Below, in pieces: positions 1 to 12,351 of a DNA stretch of 64,000 bases (position 1 is the stretch's first letter; every line of letters begins with the position of its first letter). This DNA is from Cystobasidiopsis lactophilus. Lineage: Eukaryota > Basidiomycota > Agaricostilbomycetes > Agaricostilbales > Chionosphaeraceae. The stretch spans positions 3,979,883 to 4,043,882 of the forward strand of contig BCIO01000002.1 of NCBI GenBank assembly GCA_001599975.1, read 5' to 3'. Below the pieces are notes generated by a model. The model did not search any database. It saw only the letters and a list, made by a program, of their open reading frames with translations, and had not been told where the DNA came from. The position numbers and the translations under genes were made by a program.

Positions 1-146
1 ATACAAAAAGGGCGAAGTGCGAACAAAGGGGAGCAAGTCGCAGCCTTCAAAGCTGGAATCCTAAAGGCCAGAACGAAGAGTTGTCAGCCTGAAGGACGCG
101 TGGGAGAGCAGGCAGGCAGCGGAACTGACTCGCAAGCCGGCCTAAT

Positions 147-3100
147 TTAAACGCCCAGCTCGCCAAACAGTAGTTCGGTGGGTGGCCCTCCAAAGAGCGA
201 GTCTTGAGGCTGCGCAGGATTTAAGGTCGCGGGACCAATAGGGGATACTGGAGAGAACGCGGCTGGCGTGTGGGTGGTCGAGGTGGCGGCGGATGCAGGC
301 TGGAGTGCGGCAGACGTGGATGCGTGCCACTGGTTGAAGTTAGCAGCGGCAGCTTGGATCTGGCTGATATCTGCAATACGCCCAGGTTGGGGTTGCTGCG
401 GTTGCGGCTGTGGATGCGGTTCAGGCGGACCAATATGGGCCACAGGCGACCCGGCACTCGATGGCACTCCGCTGAGCGGCGCGGGCGCGACTGCGAGATT
501 GCCGCTTGCGGCCTCGCCAACACTTGCTGGCGACATGTAGGACACAGGCGATGACGGGCCTGACGACATCGCCTGGCGAAGGTTGGATTGCGCGGCGGCC
601 ACGGCAATCTCGTTCGCAGTTGGCGGGCGTGTCCGTCGAATGTGTAGAACCGAGGTGTCGGATGGCGTCCGAGTCGGCGAGCCTTGCGTAAGATTCGGGG
701 CTGCTGGAGCGGCCGATTGCGGTTGCGACGGCCGGCGCTGCGGTAATGGCTGCTGCATCATTTGCTGCACCGCGAGGGGATGGCCTGTATATGGGACAGC
801 ATGCTGCAAGGTCGCAGGTGGCTGCGCGGCCGGTGGTGCACCGATTGGGGGCCGAATTTGATACGCCTGGTGGAAGTGCGCATGCTGACTTGACGCTCCT
901 CCGCTGAGCGATCTGGACGGCGGTGCAGGAGGGGCGGCCACAGGATACCGAGGCATGACGGCGGCGGAAGAGGAGGCGGGGGCTGACGCTGATAGCGGCG
1001 CCGTCGAGTGGGCAGCAGAAGGAGCGGGTTGAATCGACAACTGAGGCCGGTGCGAAGCTTGCTGTAGAGCGTGAGCTTGAGTGACGTGCATCTGATGAGC
1101 CTGTGCTTGAGCCATTTGGATGCGCTGTTGGGCAATCTGCGCCTCCGAGGGCACTGGCACCGGTTGCTGAGCTGCCATGGCGTGCGCTTGAGCCGTTTGC
1201 TCCGCTTGCACCTTGAAGTGAGACAGCATAGGATTCAGTGGGTGGGCGACCAGAGGCGTGAGGGGAGGATACAGTTCGAATTTGGGTTGGCCAGTGATCA
1301 GCTCCTCTTGTATCATGACCTTGAGGAGACTTTTGACCTCGAAGGACCCGCCGGCAAGCTCTTTGACCAGCCAGTTGCGCGAAGAGACAGTGAGTAGGGC
1401 CGAATAGCGGAGGAAGGTGCTCCAGGTCAATTGCTTGTGTGGCGCGGCCAGACGCTGGGTCACCAAGGACGACGCCGCGCCCTGGAGTTCGCGAGTGAAA
1501 ATGCTCTCCGTCAAGACGGCAAAAACAGCCGGGAAGAGCGGTCCGATGTTCTCTTCTCTTGACAGGCGCTCCAAGTAACGAGTCCACTCCTCCCGCTGGT
1601 CCTGAATGGCCCTCGAAACCTGCAGAGGCTGGTATAGCTGGCCGGTAAAAATCATTTCGCTTGCGGCCGACGCCAGCAGGTTCTGCAAAGCCAGCCAGCA
1701 CGACTCGCTGGCCTCTGCCTCGCTGAGAACGTGCCAACAGTTGACAGGCCGGGGCCGGACAGCGAAGTTAGCGGCGAAGGCGTTGTTCGGACCCGTCGCA
1801 GTTGGCGTTGGCGCTTGCCGCTCGACTCTGGCCACCGATGCTGCTGCTACCGCCGCGGCCTTGGCATCTTGAGTGACAATCCGTTGCCGAGCGTCCGCCA
1901 ACTGAGCTTGGGAAGCTGCCAATTTGATGGCCAGCTCTCGCCTTTGCGCTTCGTGACCCGCCCTCTCCTCTTGCACCCGATTTTCCACCAGGCGATCTAC
2001 TCGTTGTTGGTCGAGGTACGTCCGAAACGACTTTCTCTGGCCAGAACACATTGCGCATGAGCACCGGCGCTCGTCGGCTTGAACGAAACGGTCTGCGCCG
2101 GCGCTCAGGTCGTGTGCGTGCACTTGTAGATGGTAGTCTGGAAGGGCGAAGGCGGTAGGAGCCGGTTTATGCTGCATTCCGTTGTTGAGCTTGTGTCCGG
2201 GCGATCGGAACTTGACCTGCTGCCAATGGGTGGGCCGCGGCGGATCAAAGGCCGACCATAGGTGGTTGCGACGCTCAGGTTGGACTTGAGCGACATGAGT
2301 GAAGAAGCCGGGCTCGGTTGGCTCGCCGGGAATGATATCGGCCTCGACAAACTGAAGGATTGGAGGCAAAGGCGGCATACCCTGCATGAGGGTTAGGATA
2401 TCCACAGGCGGGTAGACACCGCCTGTAATAAGGGGACGGCTCAGAAAAAGCGCACAAACAACGCGGGAAGATATCGCTCACTGAGCGCGGTGTCCTGATC
2501 CTCTACTTCATCCAGCAACCGGTCCGCTTCGCCCAACATTCCCTCGATATCCAAAGAACTTTCGCTGAAGACACTGCCGCGACTGTCGCGCGATCGCCGG
2601 GTGGCCAGCAATGCCGCTTGCAGCGGTGGCGACGCTGGCCCTTCGGTCAAAGGCGAGTAGGTGTGCTCTGTCAGCGGCGAGAACGCTCTGTCCATCAATG
2701 ACACAAAGTCCTCTTCATTCTTGACTTGGACAGCGGCTGAAGACTGCAACTCTGGAGCAGCCGGCGAACGAGGTTGTGAAAAGGCATGATCCAGTGGGCC
2801 TCTATCGATCTTTTTGGTGGGCGTAGGCTGGGTGACTGTGAGTGTAGGAGCCGAGAGATGGAGAGGTGGAGTTTTTCTGGCAGTCACCAGCAGTTGTGAG
2901 CCAGGAAGGCGGGAGGTACTGGCAACAGGGTGGGAAGGAGGCTCTGATGTATTGAGGCCCACGCTCAGCATTCACGCTGAGATTATAGAGATAGTGAGGT
3001 AACTCACCGCCGGAGCGGCGTTCCGCAGAGCGCGACCGGGACCTGGTTTGCTTTCGGAAGACCAGCTTGGGCCGCTTCTTGGGGCTATCCCACGACGACG

Positions 3101-5969
3101 ATGGCGGGGCTGATGAGGAGTCCCTGTGCTGGATGCGCAACCCAAAAGAGAAGGCCAAGGCTGGATCAGCTTTTGAGGGCAGCGACCGCATGTAAGACTC
3201 GGCGGCTAGTGGCCACTCGGGGCGCAGCTTAAGGGGGATGCGAAGGAAGTCTGGAGAATCCGGTACGCGGCGAGAGACGCGACCGCTGGGAGAAGGCGAA
3301 CGAGAGAGCGAGTAGGATGGTACGGTCGGCGGAGCAGAGAGGGGCGGTTCAGGCAGTTCTGGCGTAGCCGCAGTGGTGGTGGAAGTCGGAAGGATAGTAG
3401 GGACAGTGTGCTCAGAGGTGTGCACTTCGACGATGGCCGTGTCGGCGACCAGCCGCCGTTGTAGGGCGCGGGCCTCCTCTTCATCGGACGAGCCGGCCTC
3501 CTCGGTCACCACTGCTTCGGCGCGAATCAACGCTTCCACGTCAAAAGACGTATCCAGAACGAGGGTGTCGTCCTCCACAATCTCGCCGTCCTCGACCGAT
3601 CGCACGCGGCTACGCGGGATTGAGGCAACGGAGAGCTGGGTCGCAGCAGGTAGAGGCGGTTTTGGCTGAACAGTGGCTACGAGGGAGTCGAGCACGAGTG
3701 AAGAGGAAGAATGCGCTGAGCGCGTCGGCGTCTCCGGGATAAAGCCGTCCTCCACCTCACCAGGCCCGGCCCTCGCTGGTGGTGTCGGCGGTGGGGTGGG
3801 CAGAGCGACGGGCGGCTGAGGTGGCAGAGTCTTCTTGACCTTGGCCGCCAGAGACTGCCGGGGCGGCGAATTCACCATGTCCGCTTCTTCGTCCGACGAG
3901 CCGATCATCTTGTCGTTCAACTTGGGCGGCGAGTCGTCCGCCGCTAACGCTGCAACAAGCCGTTCCTTGAGGGTCCCTTGCTCCTTCTGGGGTGTCGACG
4001 AGCGCTGTTGAGGAGCAGGTGAGGGCTGTGCCACGCCTTTGGCCTTCCGCTTTTGCTGGATGAAAGGGCTGGCCTGGTATTTGCGCTTCATCGGCACTTG
4101 AGCTGGGGCCTCGACGACTGCTGGAGGGGCTGGTGGTGGGACAGGCGAGAGAGACTTGATCCTCTGGCGCTTCGGAGCCGGGCTTGTGGCTGCTTCCTTC
4201 TCTGGCGCTTTTTCCGCATCGGAGGAGTCGGGCGAGCAGAGGTCTTGGGTAGGTTGGCGCCCTCTCTTCTTGGCTTGCAGCGGCACTGTCAGGTCGTCAT
4301 CTTTGGAAGGCGAAGGCGCTTTGGGTGGCAAATCGGCGGCCAGTGGTGGCGGTGGAGCCGGCGTGACCGGTCTTTCCTCCACCTCCATTTCCACAACGTC
4401 GCCCACAGCTGCACCAGGCAACCCTACCGAATCGGGTGAGGACTCGATGTGGGTCCGGCTGGGCAAGCTGCGTTCCCGACCGTGCGCCTCCACGGCGCCC
4501 CTCAGCATGCCCAGCCGCTCGTAAAGCTCGCCCTGGTTGTACTCCGCCAGCGGCGTATCCGACCTGACAGATGCCGTGGATCCCCGCCTCCCATCGATTC
4601 CGGTGACGTGGTCCGGCAGGAGAGCCAGCGTGAGGTCTTGTGGTAAGGCTCGAAGCGGTGGCGGTGGTTGTTCTGCGGGCGGCAAAGCGACGGTGCCAAG
4701 GTTGGGGCTGGCAGAAGCTGCTTTGGGCGGGAAATGGTCTGAGAGCGAGCCACCGTGCTGCTTGTTCCGCCGCCGCTGGCGCCTATTTTTGCCCTCGGGC
4801 GAGGCTGGGTGCGAGGGCTGGGCTGGTAAGGAGATTGGCTTTTTTGAGGTGGAGGCGATGGGAGCGGTGGCAGCGGTGGCAGGCTGAGAGACGTAGCGAG
4901 TGCTGGAGTGCGGGTAGGTGAAGGGCACGACTGGGCTGTGGGTAGCGGCGGCGGCAGCGGTGGCGGCGAGTGGATCGGTGGCCAAGTTTTTGTTCTTGTC
5001 CTTGAAGGAAGGCAGGCTGCTGAGGACGGTGGAAAAGGGCCTGACGGGCTCTTTAGGCGCGGGTGCAGATGTAGAGGCGAGCGGGATGTCAAGCTCTTCT
5101 TCTGCCAAAGTTGCTGTAATGGACGCCATCAGATTTGACTGTGGCTCGACACGGTTGAATAAGCTTCTGCGCATCTTTGAGCGAGTAAACGAGAGCGTCA
5201 ACGCACATCCAGATCCGCTTTCACAGGGGGCGGAGGGTCCTCTGGCAGCGGTGCTGAGGCAGACTTTTTTGTTGTTTCAGGGCCAAGGTCCGGCTGTGGG
5301 CTGGCCGGCAGCTCCAAAGCTGGCTCTTTCGCCTCTGGCACTTCCTCTGGTGGTTCCTGCTCTTCCTCTGGAGCCGGGCTGGACGAAGCAGGGGACGCAG
5401 GGCCAACAAAGTCGACGATGGACTGCATGTCGACGATCCGCCTGGTCATCTTGTCCCACTCCTTGTACACGTCCGACACCTTGTCCTGCGCCCACTGGAG
5501 GTCGTCGACCATCTCCTGCCGCTCCACCTGGCTCTTGCGGTAGGCGAACGAGCCATCGGCGGCGGTCCAGCCGTGCTCCTCAAACAAGTGGATGCCGACT
5601 AGGATCGCGAGCGGCGGCCAGGGTTCCAAGGGGATGCTGAGCCTCTCCTGCTCCCTCGAAATCCACGTGCTGTAGTGTGAGAGCACCTTCCGCTTGCCCT
5701 TGGCCTCTGGTCGCTTCTTCTTGGTGGCCGGGTCGTACAAGTCCTGGGAGGTGATCGCGATGCATTGGTCGGTCAGGGTGCCTGGTATCAATGTTAGCTT
5801 GATACTAAGAGCGAGAGGCAAGCCCCCAAAGGTCAAGCGGGAACGAACCAGCCTGGTCGCCCAAAGCCGCAAACAACTTGCTGGCCCTTTTGATGATCTT
5901 GTCCTTATTCCCAACCAAACTCGCCAAGCTGCGCTCATTCAAAGGCACCAACGCAGCTGCAGCGGACAT
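147..5969 (-). CDS. Large low-complexity protein, about 1,849 aa, five exons; function unknown
   Basis: Three consecutive minus-strand open frames can be joined by phase-compatible introns at 5782-5848, 5139-5206, 2944-3007 and 2382-2455. Each is 64-74 nt; the last has a CTAAC branch site 15 nt before its CAG. Almost no space separates the frames (one pair overlaps, the other is under 60 nt apart), so one gene is likelier than three. The start is the ATG at 5969 (MSAAAALVPLNERSLASL). Residues 1-170 look globular and helical. Residues 170-1100 are rich in Pro, Ser, Ala and acidic residues with basic KKR/KRK patches typical of nuclear proteins. A second helical region (about 1190-1480) includes a CSCAMC motif. 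The tail is Gln/Pro/Ala-rich and ends in LLFGELGV. No domain family was recognised; a transcription or chromatin scaffold is conceivable from composition only. It is divergently transcribed from the senescence-domain gene. The single-gene model is inference; the third junction also allows a 32-nt intron. Confidence 0.6.
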
Positions 5970-6233
5970 TAGCGAGCCTTGCGAGGCCCTTCCTCTTGCC
6001 CGGAGAGAAAGGCTCCTCTAATAAGTCGCTGGTTGTTTTGGGCTAAAAAGCGAAGAAACTCTTGAGATTTGTTATCCAGCTCATAACCCTTGGAGATGCA
6101 ATTACCGCTGCGCCACACTTTTTTGGGTTAGGCAGGAGTTGTATCGAAATTCAAAACACCCTTGAATTTTATTCTGCCTTTTTTGCTCTGCTCAGATCCC
6201 CTTCAGCAATTTCAGGCTTGGCAACTCACCACG
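5970..6233. promoter_or_regulatory. Shared divergent promoter region
   Basis: These 264 nt separate the start codons of the large minus-strand gene and the senescence-domain gene, so they must hold both promoters. No clear TATA box was seen. A 16-nt stretch at 6101-6116 resembles the reverse complement of a tRNA D-arm but lacks the rest of a tRNA. Confidence 0.5.
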
Positions 6234-7770
6234 ATGCCTTCCGATCACGACGCTTTGCTCTCCATCCCTGAGGCCAAGGTGTACAATTTGCGAAGTGGCC
6301 AACAGGTGCTGTGAGTCCCATCCACCAAACCGTCATGCAGAGTAGGAAAGCTCAAGAGGAAGTTGCGACGTCAGAATCGCCACTGGCCCTCTGAGCATCT
6401 CGCTCCAAGCAGAAGATGAGACTTCGTGGCTGCTGGTAACTGTTGGGAGCTTGGATCTGCCGCTGTCGAGGCAGACGCAGGTCATCTACAAGTCGCGGAG
6501 CTGGATTTGGGGCTTGAGCGGCGGTCAAGACGGCGACTCGCTCTACGGCGAGGATGACGACGATGCTCAAGGGTTCATTGAGCTCGAGCTGCCAGCTACA
6601 TCGCCCACCATCGAGCACGACACCGATTTGCTGGAAGGCATCCTCAAGGAGTGGACCTCCTTCGAGGCGCCCATTGCTGTGCCGGCCTACAAGGACAAAG
6701 TCTCCCCTTTGCCGCAAGAGTACAGGGTGAGCGCTCTTCCTCTTTGGCTTTCAGTTTACCTTTGATAACCAGGTCGGCCCACAGAATCAACTGCTCTTGG
6801 TGGACGAGACAAGCGGCGATGTGGTTGCCGATCTGGCCTTGCCCATCACCGAGGAGCCGAGCGACTACCTCGAGGCCGGCAAGGAGAACGAACCTTATGT
6901 GATCACCGTCGAGGAGGGCGCAGACGGTACGACGCACGCCAGCGCCCGGCCTCTGTCCGCGCTGCAAGCGACCTACGGCCAGAACCCCTCGAAGATTGTC
7001 ACTGGCGCCGAGATGTTCTCGCGCGTGCTGCTCTCTTCGGCTGAGAAGTTTGGCGCGTCCGTCTCCAGCGGCGCGAGCAACTACGCCGCCAAGCGCCCCG
7101 TCCCCGACAAGCCGCTCGTTTTCACGCCTATGGCCAAGAAGTCCGTCACTGGCTTGCACGACGTCTCCTCCCATGTGGCCAACGTATCTTCAAAAGTGCG
7201 CTCCTTTTACTTGCCCTTGCCACTCTGGCTGACCTGCCCCCTCTCACACAGACATTTGGAATGCTGGGCAATTTGGCTGGCGGCGTTGGCACCCGCATCG
7301 GTGGCGCCCTCAGCTCTTCTTCCTCTAGACAAGGCTCCGGCTCCAGCCAGGCGGCCAGAGGGTTCAAAGGCGCCTTCCGGAACTCGGTGCTCGCGATCAA
7401 CACACTCATCGATTCGGTCGAGACCAGGTGCGCTTGCCTCTGGCTGCAGTTTTTATGCACAAGCTAATGCCGGTGATCGTGGTTCCGCAGCTCTAAGCAC
7501 GTTTGGGAAACTGGCACAGCCGCTTCGGCCAAAATGGCTTTGCACAAGTATGGGCCGGATGCGAGCGACGCGGTGCAAAAGCTCGGGAACACGGGCAAGA
7601 ACGTGGCCCTGGTTTATGTTGACGCTCGTGGTGTAGGAAGGGTGGCGCTGCTCAAGACGGTTGGCAAGAGCGCCGTCAAGGCCCGATATCGAAACCCAAA
7701 TTCGAATCAGACGCAGGACATTGTCTTGCAACCCACCGACGCCCAGCCGATCAAGGACAAGATGCAGTGA
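6234..7770 (+). CDS. Senescence/spartin-domain protein
   Basis: The start MPSDHDALLSIPEAKVYNLR is followed by a short intron. The next segment (GPLSISLQAEDETSWLLVTV, then SLDLPL) matches the N-terminal part of the plant senescence/spartin family. The central part is acidic. The C-terminal half carries the senescence domain: Ala/Gly-rich, predicted to be membrane-associating, with LGNLAGGVGTRIGGALSSSS and later ALVYVDARGVGRVALLKTVG. At least four short introns are needed, at about 6311-6380, 6729-6770, 7197-7253 and 7427-7490. Family members associate with lipid droplets, endosomes or mitochondria in animals and plants; the fungal role is poorly known. No MIT domain was seen, unlike animal spartin. 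The stop lies 79 nt from the stop of the convergent calpain gene. Confidence 0.8.
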
Positions 7771-7849
7771 AGCGAGGAGTGATCTTATTATGGGGCTTTT
7801 GGACGAGTGAAATACACGGTTCTGTTCTATTATTACAAGGATTTCAAAC

Positions 7850-10800
7850 TCAAGCCTGCTCGAGCACCGAAATGGGCTGGTCCGAGTAGATGAAGATTCG
7901 GAAGGTGGCCCCTTCCTCTGGCTTCCAGACTGAGGGGATGAGATGGTATGGTGTGGGAGAAGCCGACAGCGTTTGCAGTCGGCAAACTACGCCACAAGTG
8001 GATTCGACAGGAGGGCCGGTGGTGATCAGAGGCGTCGACAGCGAGCTATCAAAGAGACTGAAGGCTAGAGAAGCTCGGCTTTCGGTCATTTGCATGCGAA
8101 TCCTGGAGCAATCATCGCGTTCAGAAAATAGCCCACGCCGCATCCCGTTAACTCACAAGATAGAACAAGTCTTTGGGCAGTTCAATTGAAAGGTGGATGC
8201 GTGAGATGAAATGCTGACATAAAGAGAGTAGAAGTCAGGCCAAGCGAACCAAAGTACGGGCCAACTCACCATTTGCCCACAACCACTTTTCGGAACATGC
8301 CGGCGCCTTCCGGAGCGATTGCTTCCAATTGGTGCGCGGTCGACGTTGACAACAGCAGTTTGAACTCCCCCGTGTGTCCGGCTTCAAAGCACGAGCAGAC
8401 CACCGTGTAAGTGCCCGCTGGACGAATCCATGTCAGAGGCAGCCCGTTGGACGGGTGGAGCGTGAGCAATCACCTTCTAGCTCCTGCGTGACCCAAGCCA
8501 CACCATGTGAATATGGACCGCTGTCGCTCGCCAACAATTTCGCGTCGATGCTGAACGGAGTGTCAGTAGCGGCGCCTGTCACTCAGTCCAATGTACTCAC
8601 TCGCCTACCCGCTGCCCTGACCGGCACAACTTGATGTTGACAGGCTGTTCAGGGTCGGTGGCGGTCAATATGGCTGCAACTGTAGCCTTCGAAGCCAAAG
8701 TCAGCCGGAACTGAGGGTTTTGGTGAAAGGTCGGGACGTTGTGGCGGCCGCCAGCCGACGCTTCTGTCCAGCTGCTCTTCAGGCTGCTTCGGTGGTCTAG
8801 CGAGCTCTGTCTACTGGCCAGTCGGCAAGGCATGTGTGAGAGCACCTCCAACGTGAAAGACTGCTCTTGGGTCGACCGGTGCGACACAAGCACATCGTAC
8901 GTGCTTTGCGACTTGGCCGGTAGTTTGATCTGCAGCGGTGAATCAACACTGGGCTCAAAAGAAGTAGTTGCGCAAACATACCAAAACATAATGGCTACTT
9001 TCGTATTTGAGCTGAGCCACGCGTGAGAACGTATTTTGGCGGTGTGCTCGGGAGGCACGTACAGACACCGAGCTCGAGACATCCGATGCTAAGCGCTCGT
9101 CTGAAGCTCCGACGGCTAGAGCAACAAATGTGTCCACAGTTTCGGGCGCATCTGGATAGTGGCGAGTGAGGAGGAGCCAAACGTCAGTGGTTGATTGGAG
9201 ACTATCCGAGAGCCCAGTGGTCATTCGAAAGAGCTCAGTATGCCCTGATGGAGTAGACTCTAATCAGACTCCGTGGAAACTATCAGAAATGTGAAAATGG
9301 GACTACCTGGCTGAATGCGGCTGCGTAACTGGTTTAAATGGCTGCCAATACGCTGTGCTTGCGAAGCGTGCTCACAAATGCAAGCTTGTACTGAGATCGA
9401 ATAGCGCAGGATTCCAGTTCAGGTAAATGCTGCCAAAATACCGGGACATCGTTTCCCATTCGGTCGATTGGAAGCTAGCAGCGCCGGGCCAGCAGTCTTG
9501 CAGCTCTACGAGGCGAGACGTGCCCTCTTCTCGAATGCCTTCGTTTTGATGAGCGGTTATTGGGGTCCTGGAGACTGAGTGCAAGCCTTACTCATTATTG
9601 CGTAGGCGTGGTTGGGTCTGAAAGGAGAATCGTCGTCCAGCTGGGGAAGGGTGCCAGCGGTCAAGATGCAGTCGCCTGATTAAAAAGCCATCATAGGCAG
9701 TAGAATGAGGCACGATGTGGGTACTTACCACTGGCAAAACTGGTCGACAGCAGCTTCCAAGTTGCCTCTGGTTTGAACATTGCGCTGCGCAGGATGTCAG
9801 AACCGCCGGTTGATAGGGCGAACTATGATACCTCTTGAGTTGAATTCGTTCCGGAATCCATCCAGTAACAGTGCTGGGGCCAATGTCGTCAGAGCGATGA
9901 GATGGCCAGATGGCTTAAACTCACTGCATATCAGCGGCAGAGTCGCTGCCGTCAAAGTCGTAGCCAGACTTGATAGACAGAAACTGACGGGCATTCAGGT
10001 CTTAAAATCAATTTTCCTCAGAGCAAAGAATGTCGCGGACCGCTTTTTCGACCAATGAGAGCCAGGGCTCTTCCGTTGACAGCGCACACTGGAGCACCCC
10101 ATCGNTGGACACAGGCAGCCAATCATCAATTGTGACCTTGGTGCTACGTCAGANGGTAGTTTTGAAGGACGAAGCGAGGACCCACCGCCCTCTGTGAGCC
10201 GTTCAGATGAAACTNGGCGCAGTACAAGCCATTCGCTGACGCAAGCGGCACCTTGTCTTCTTGAGGATACAGACAATCAAAAGCAAGAGTCGNNTTAAAG
10301 CGGCTGTTGTNCTGGATACAGGCTGCCAATCCGGCGACAAGTGAGCAATCAGAGACTGAAGCTTGGACCAGCCCGTTGCCATTCGCACCGGCTCGTCGCA
10401 AGCTGTTCGAGCCGTCCAGACAGTATACTAGAGAGAGTCGCTGCCATTCTTTGTGCGTCTTCAACATCTCGGGACTGAGTTTCAACACCTTGCGAGGCCT
10501 GGCAAATCAAGCGTGAGGTTCGAGGGATGAGATTCTCAGCATGTGGCCCCACCTCTCGTCGGTTTCAGACTTCAAATAGGCAGTGGCATTGAAGCTGTCC
10601 CATAACGGGCATGATTGGCCAGCCACAGTCGAAGAGCGCAGAAGCAGGGCTTTCTGGTCTGCCCCGGCTCCGTTAGTTGGAATCACGAGGGGCGATTACT
10701 GGACCTTACCTGACACTGAAAAGAGTTCAACCTTAGGCTTTAGGTGCTTCCGTAGACTCTTGATCTTTTCCGCCCTCGACAGCGCGGCAGCAGAGGCAGT

Positions 10801-11012
10801 CTTGCTTTTCTGCTCCAATGCCGTCAACCCATCGGCTTTAGCGCCCCGCAGTGCATGAACAAAGGACTGTGCAGCAGACACATAGAGCTGGAAGGCCGAG
10901 TCGTAGTCGCCCTGCTTCTCTTTTCGGACGGCCTTGGCATGCAACGTCTGGCGCGCTCGGGTTCAGTACTGAAACCTTGCTGTTAATACTCGGGCGCTGC
11001 ATACCTCTCCAT
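7850..11012 (-). CDS. RIM13: PalB/Rim13 calpain-like cysteine protease
   Basis: Order of parts: an N-terminal MIT-like helical segment (AVRKEKQGDYDSAFQLYVSA), a calpain catalytic core, then C2-like calpain beta domains (GTYTVVCSCFEAGHTGEFKL, and a last one ending SVLEQA). The catalytic Cys lies in DCSLVAGLAAC (codon near 10346). The His lies in PNHAYAIM (near 9609). GSIYLNWNPALF is the usual PalB signature after the active site. Where calpains have the catalytic Asn in an N-P-W motif, this protein reads LQDCWPG (Asp codon at 9495-9497). In ascomycetes this protease processes the PacC/Rim101 pH regulator after recruitment by ESCRT proteins; the same role here is inferred. There are about eight or more short introns. 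Six N bases (10105, 10154, 10215, 10293-10294, 10311) lie inside the catalytic half. The first exon is uncertain; the ATG at 11012 is tentative. Confidence 0.85.
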
Positions 11013-12351
11013 CAGAGTAAGCAGATTGGGTGCTGCTGCTCATTTGTCATCGAAAACCAAGCAAAAGCACAGCGAGGCAAGTTTAAAGGGTCTGGCGGGT
11101 CGAATTCGAAGTGCGAAATGGGCCAGTCAACAACAGGGTGGCAGTGGCGCAGAATCTATCAATGTGACGCCAGGCAGGCTTCAGAAGCAAACCAGACGTC
11201 CGGTCGTTGTTCCGGTGGAACCAAGGAGAGCGAAATCGCCTCTTGACTTGGTCCGAGACGTCGATCATGACCTTTGGTTCGCTTTTGTTCTCCTTTTTCT
11301 TCCCTGTCGTGACTGCCAGCTTGTGTGAGTGCCAGGTTTGTGCATGCGCGCTTCGACTCTGAATGAGTGTATGCAAGTGTCAGAAGGACACGATGTTGAA
11401 CGCGCCGGTGAACTCGGATCGTCTAACTGCGTAGCAAAGGGAGCTCTCTAGGCGCTTTCCCGCTTCTTGGTCAAGGCTTCTATTATTTATCGCCGTTCTG
11501 CAAGTACTTGGTCTTAAAGGGTGGCGGTCCAGTTGCGTTCGTGTCGAGCCCACCACCTTTGTGCTTGAAGGCCCGTGCCTTGGACGTTCAGCCTGTAGAA
11601 GTGCTCAGCATGGTAGGTCGACCTTCTTCATCGCCATCATTTCTTTCATGGGCGTCGCCGCACTAGTTGAATGTCCAACAGGCGTCTGCTTCACATTTGT
11701 GGGCGCCTCAACCGATCTCCTCTTGAGCTGGGCCAGTCGAACAATTTGTACTCTTTTACTGATGCAAGAATCATTTCTGTGACATTGCTCTGCGGGCGCT
11801 ACCTCTTGCTACCTTGATATCGGGCAATGTGCTTCCCTCGAACTCGTGCAAGCTTTGAAGCTGTTCAATGCCAGTCAGCACTTCCCCTAGGCTTCTTACT
11901 CTACTGATACTGCTTTTGATGCCGTTTTTGGTCCCAGATGAGAGCAGCTTCTTGATTTGCCACCAAGCTCGCTTTCGACTTTCGTCGCTAGGTCAATTCT
12001 CTCTAGGCAGACCTCTCCATATGGGTTCCCATATTGTACTACTTGCAAGATATTGAAAGACCTAAATGCTAGGCTTTCTGTGTAGGGTTAGCCCTCCCAG
12101 TGCCAAGTCTGCTGGCAGACATGTCGCTGTATGGATCCTGCCCGAGACCGCTCATTGCTCCCTAGTTCTTCCTTTCGGCCCGACTTCTTTTTTTGCTCAA
12201 ACCACCTTGACTAAAAACGACCATAGTATAAAAGGAAGTTTCTAATGCCGCAGGGCGCCAATTCGGGGGAAGCACCTCTTAGCTCTTCCGCAGCCAGCCA
12301 TCCATGTTGGATTCCGCTCTGGTTTAATTAAACACGAGGGCTGTTCGAAAT
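11013..12351. other. Intergenic region between RIM13 and LRO1
   Basis: About 1.3 kb lies between two divergently transcribed genes. Only short frames without recognisable similarity were seen. The right end is T-rich on the plus strand and holds a TATA-like box. The left end may include the unresolved 5' exon of the calpain gene. Confidence 0.5.
12227..12234 (+). promoter_or_regulatory. TATA-like box upstream of LRO1
   Basis: The sequence TATAAAAG lies about 118 nt upstream of the LRO1 start codon, after a pyrimidine-rich tract. The position suits a fungal core promoter; the transcription start is not visible. Confidence 0.45.

Noticed and set aside
421-1737. 438-codon minus-strand frame overlapping the large low-complexity gene
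   Set aside because: It lies inside the last exon of that gene in another frame and is Arg/Ser/Ala-biased, as expected from shifted reading of repetitive DNA.
2977-3007. 31-nt intron joining the second and third parts of the large gene
   Set aside because: Its use creates an immediate stop; the 64-nt alternative (2944-3007) keeps the frame.
6080-6116. tRNA-like fragment (A-box-like GTGGCGCAGCGGTAAT on the minus strand, CTCATAACC nearby)
   Set aside because: No B box, acceptor stem or terminator in the right places; at best a fossil piece.
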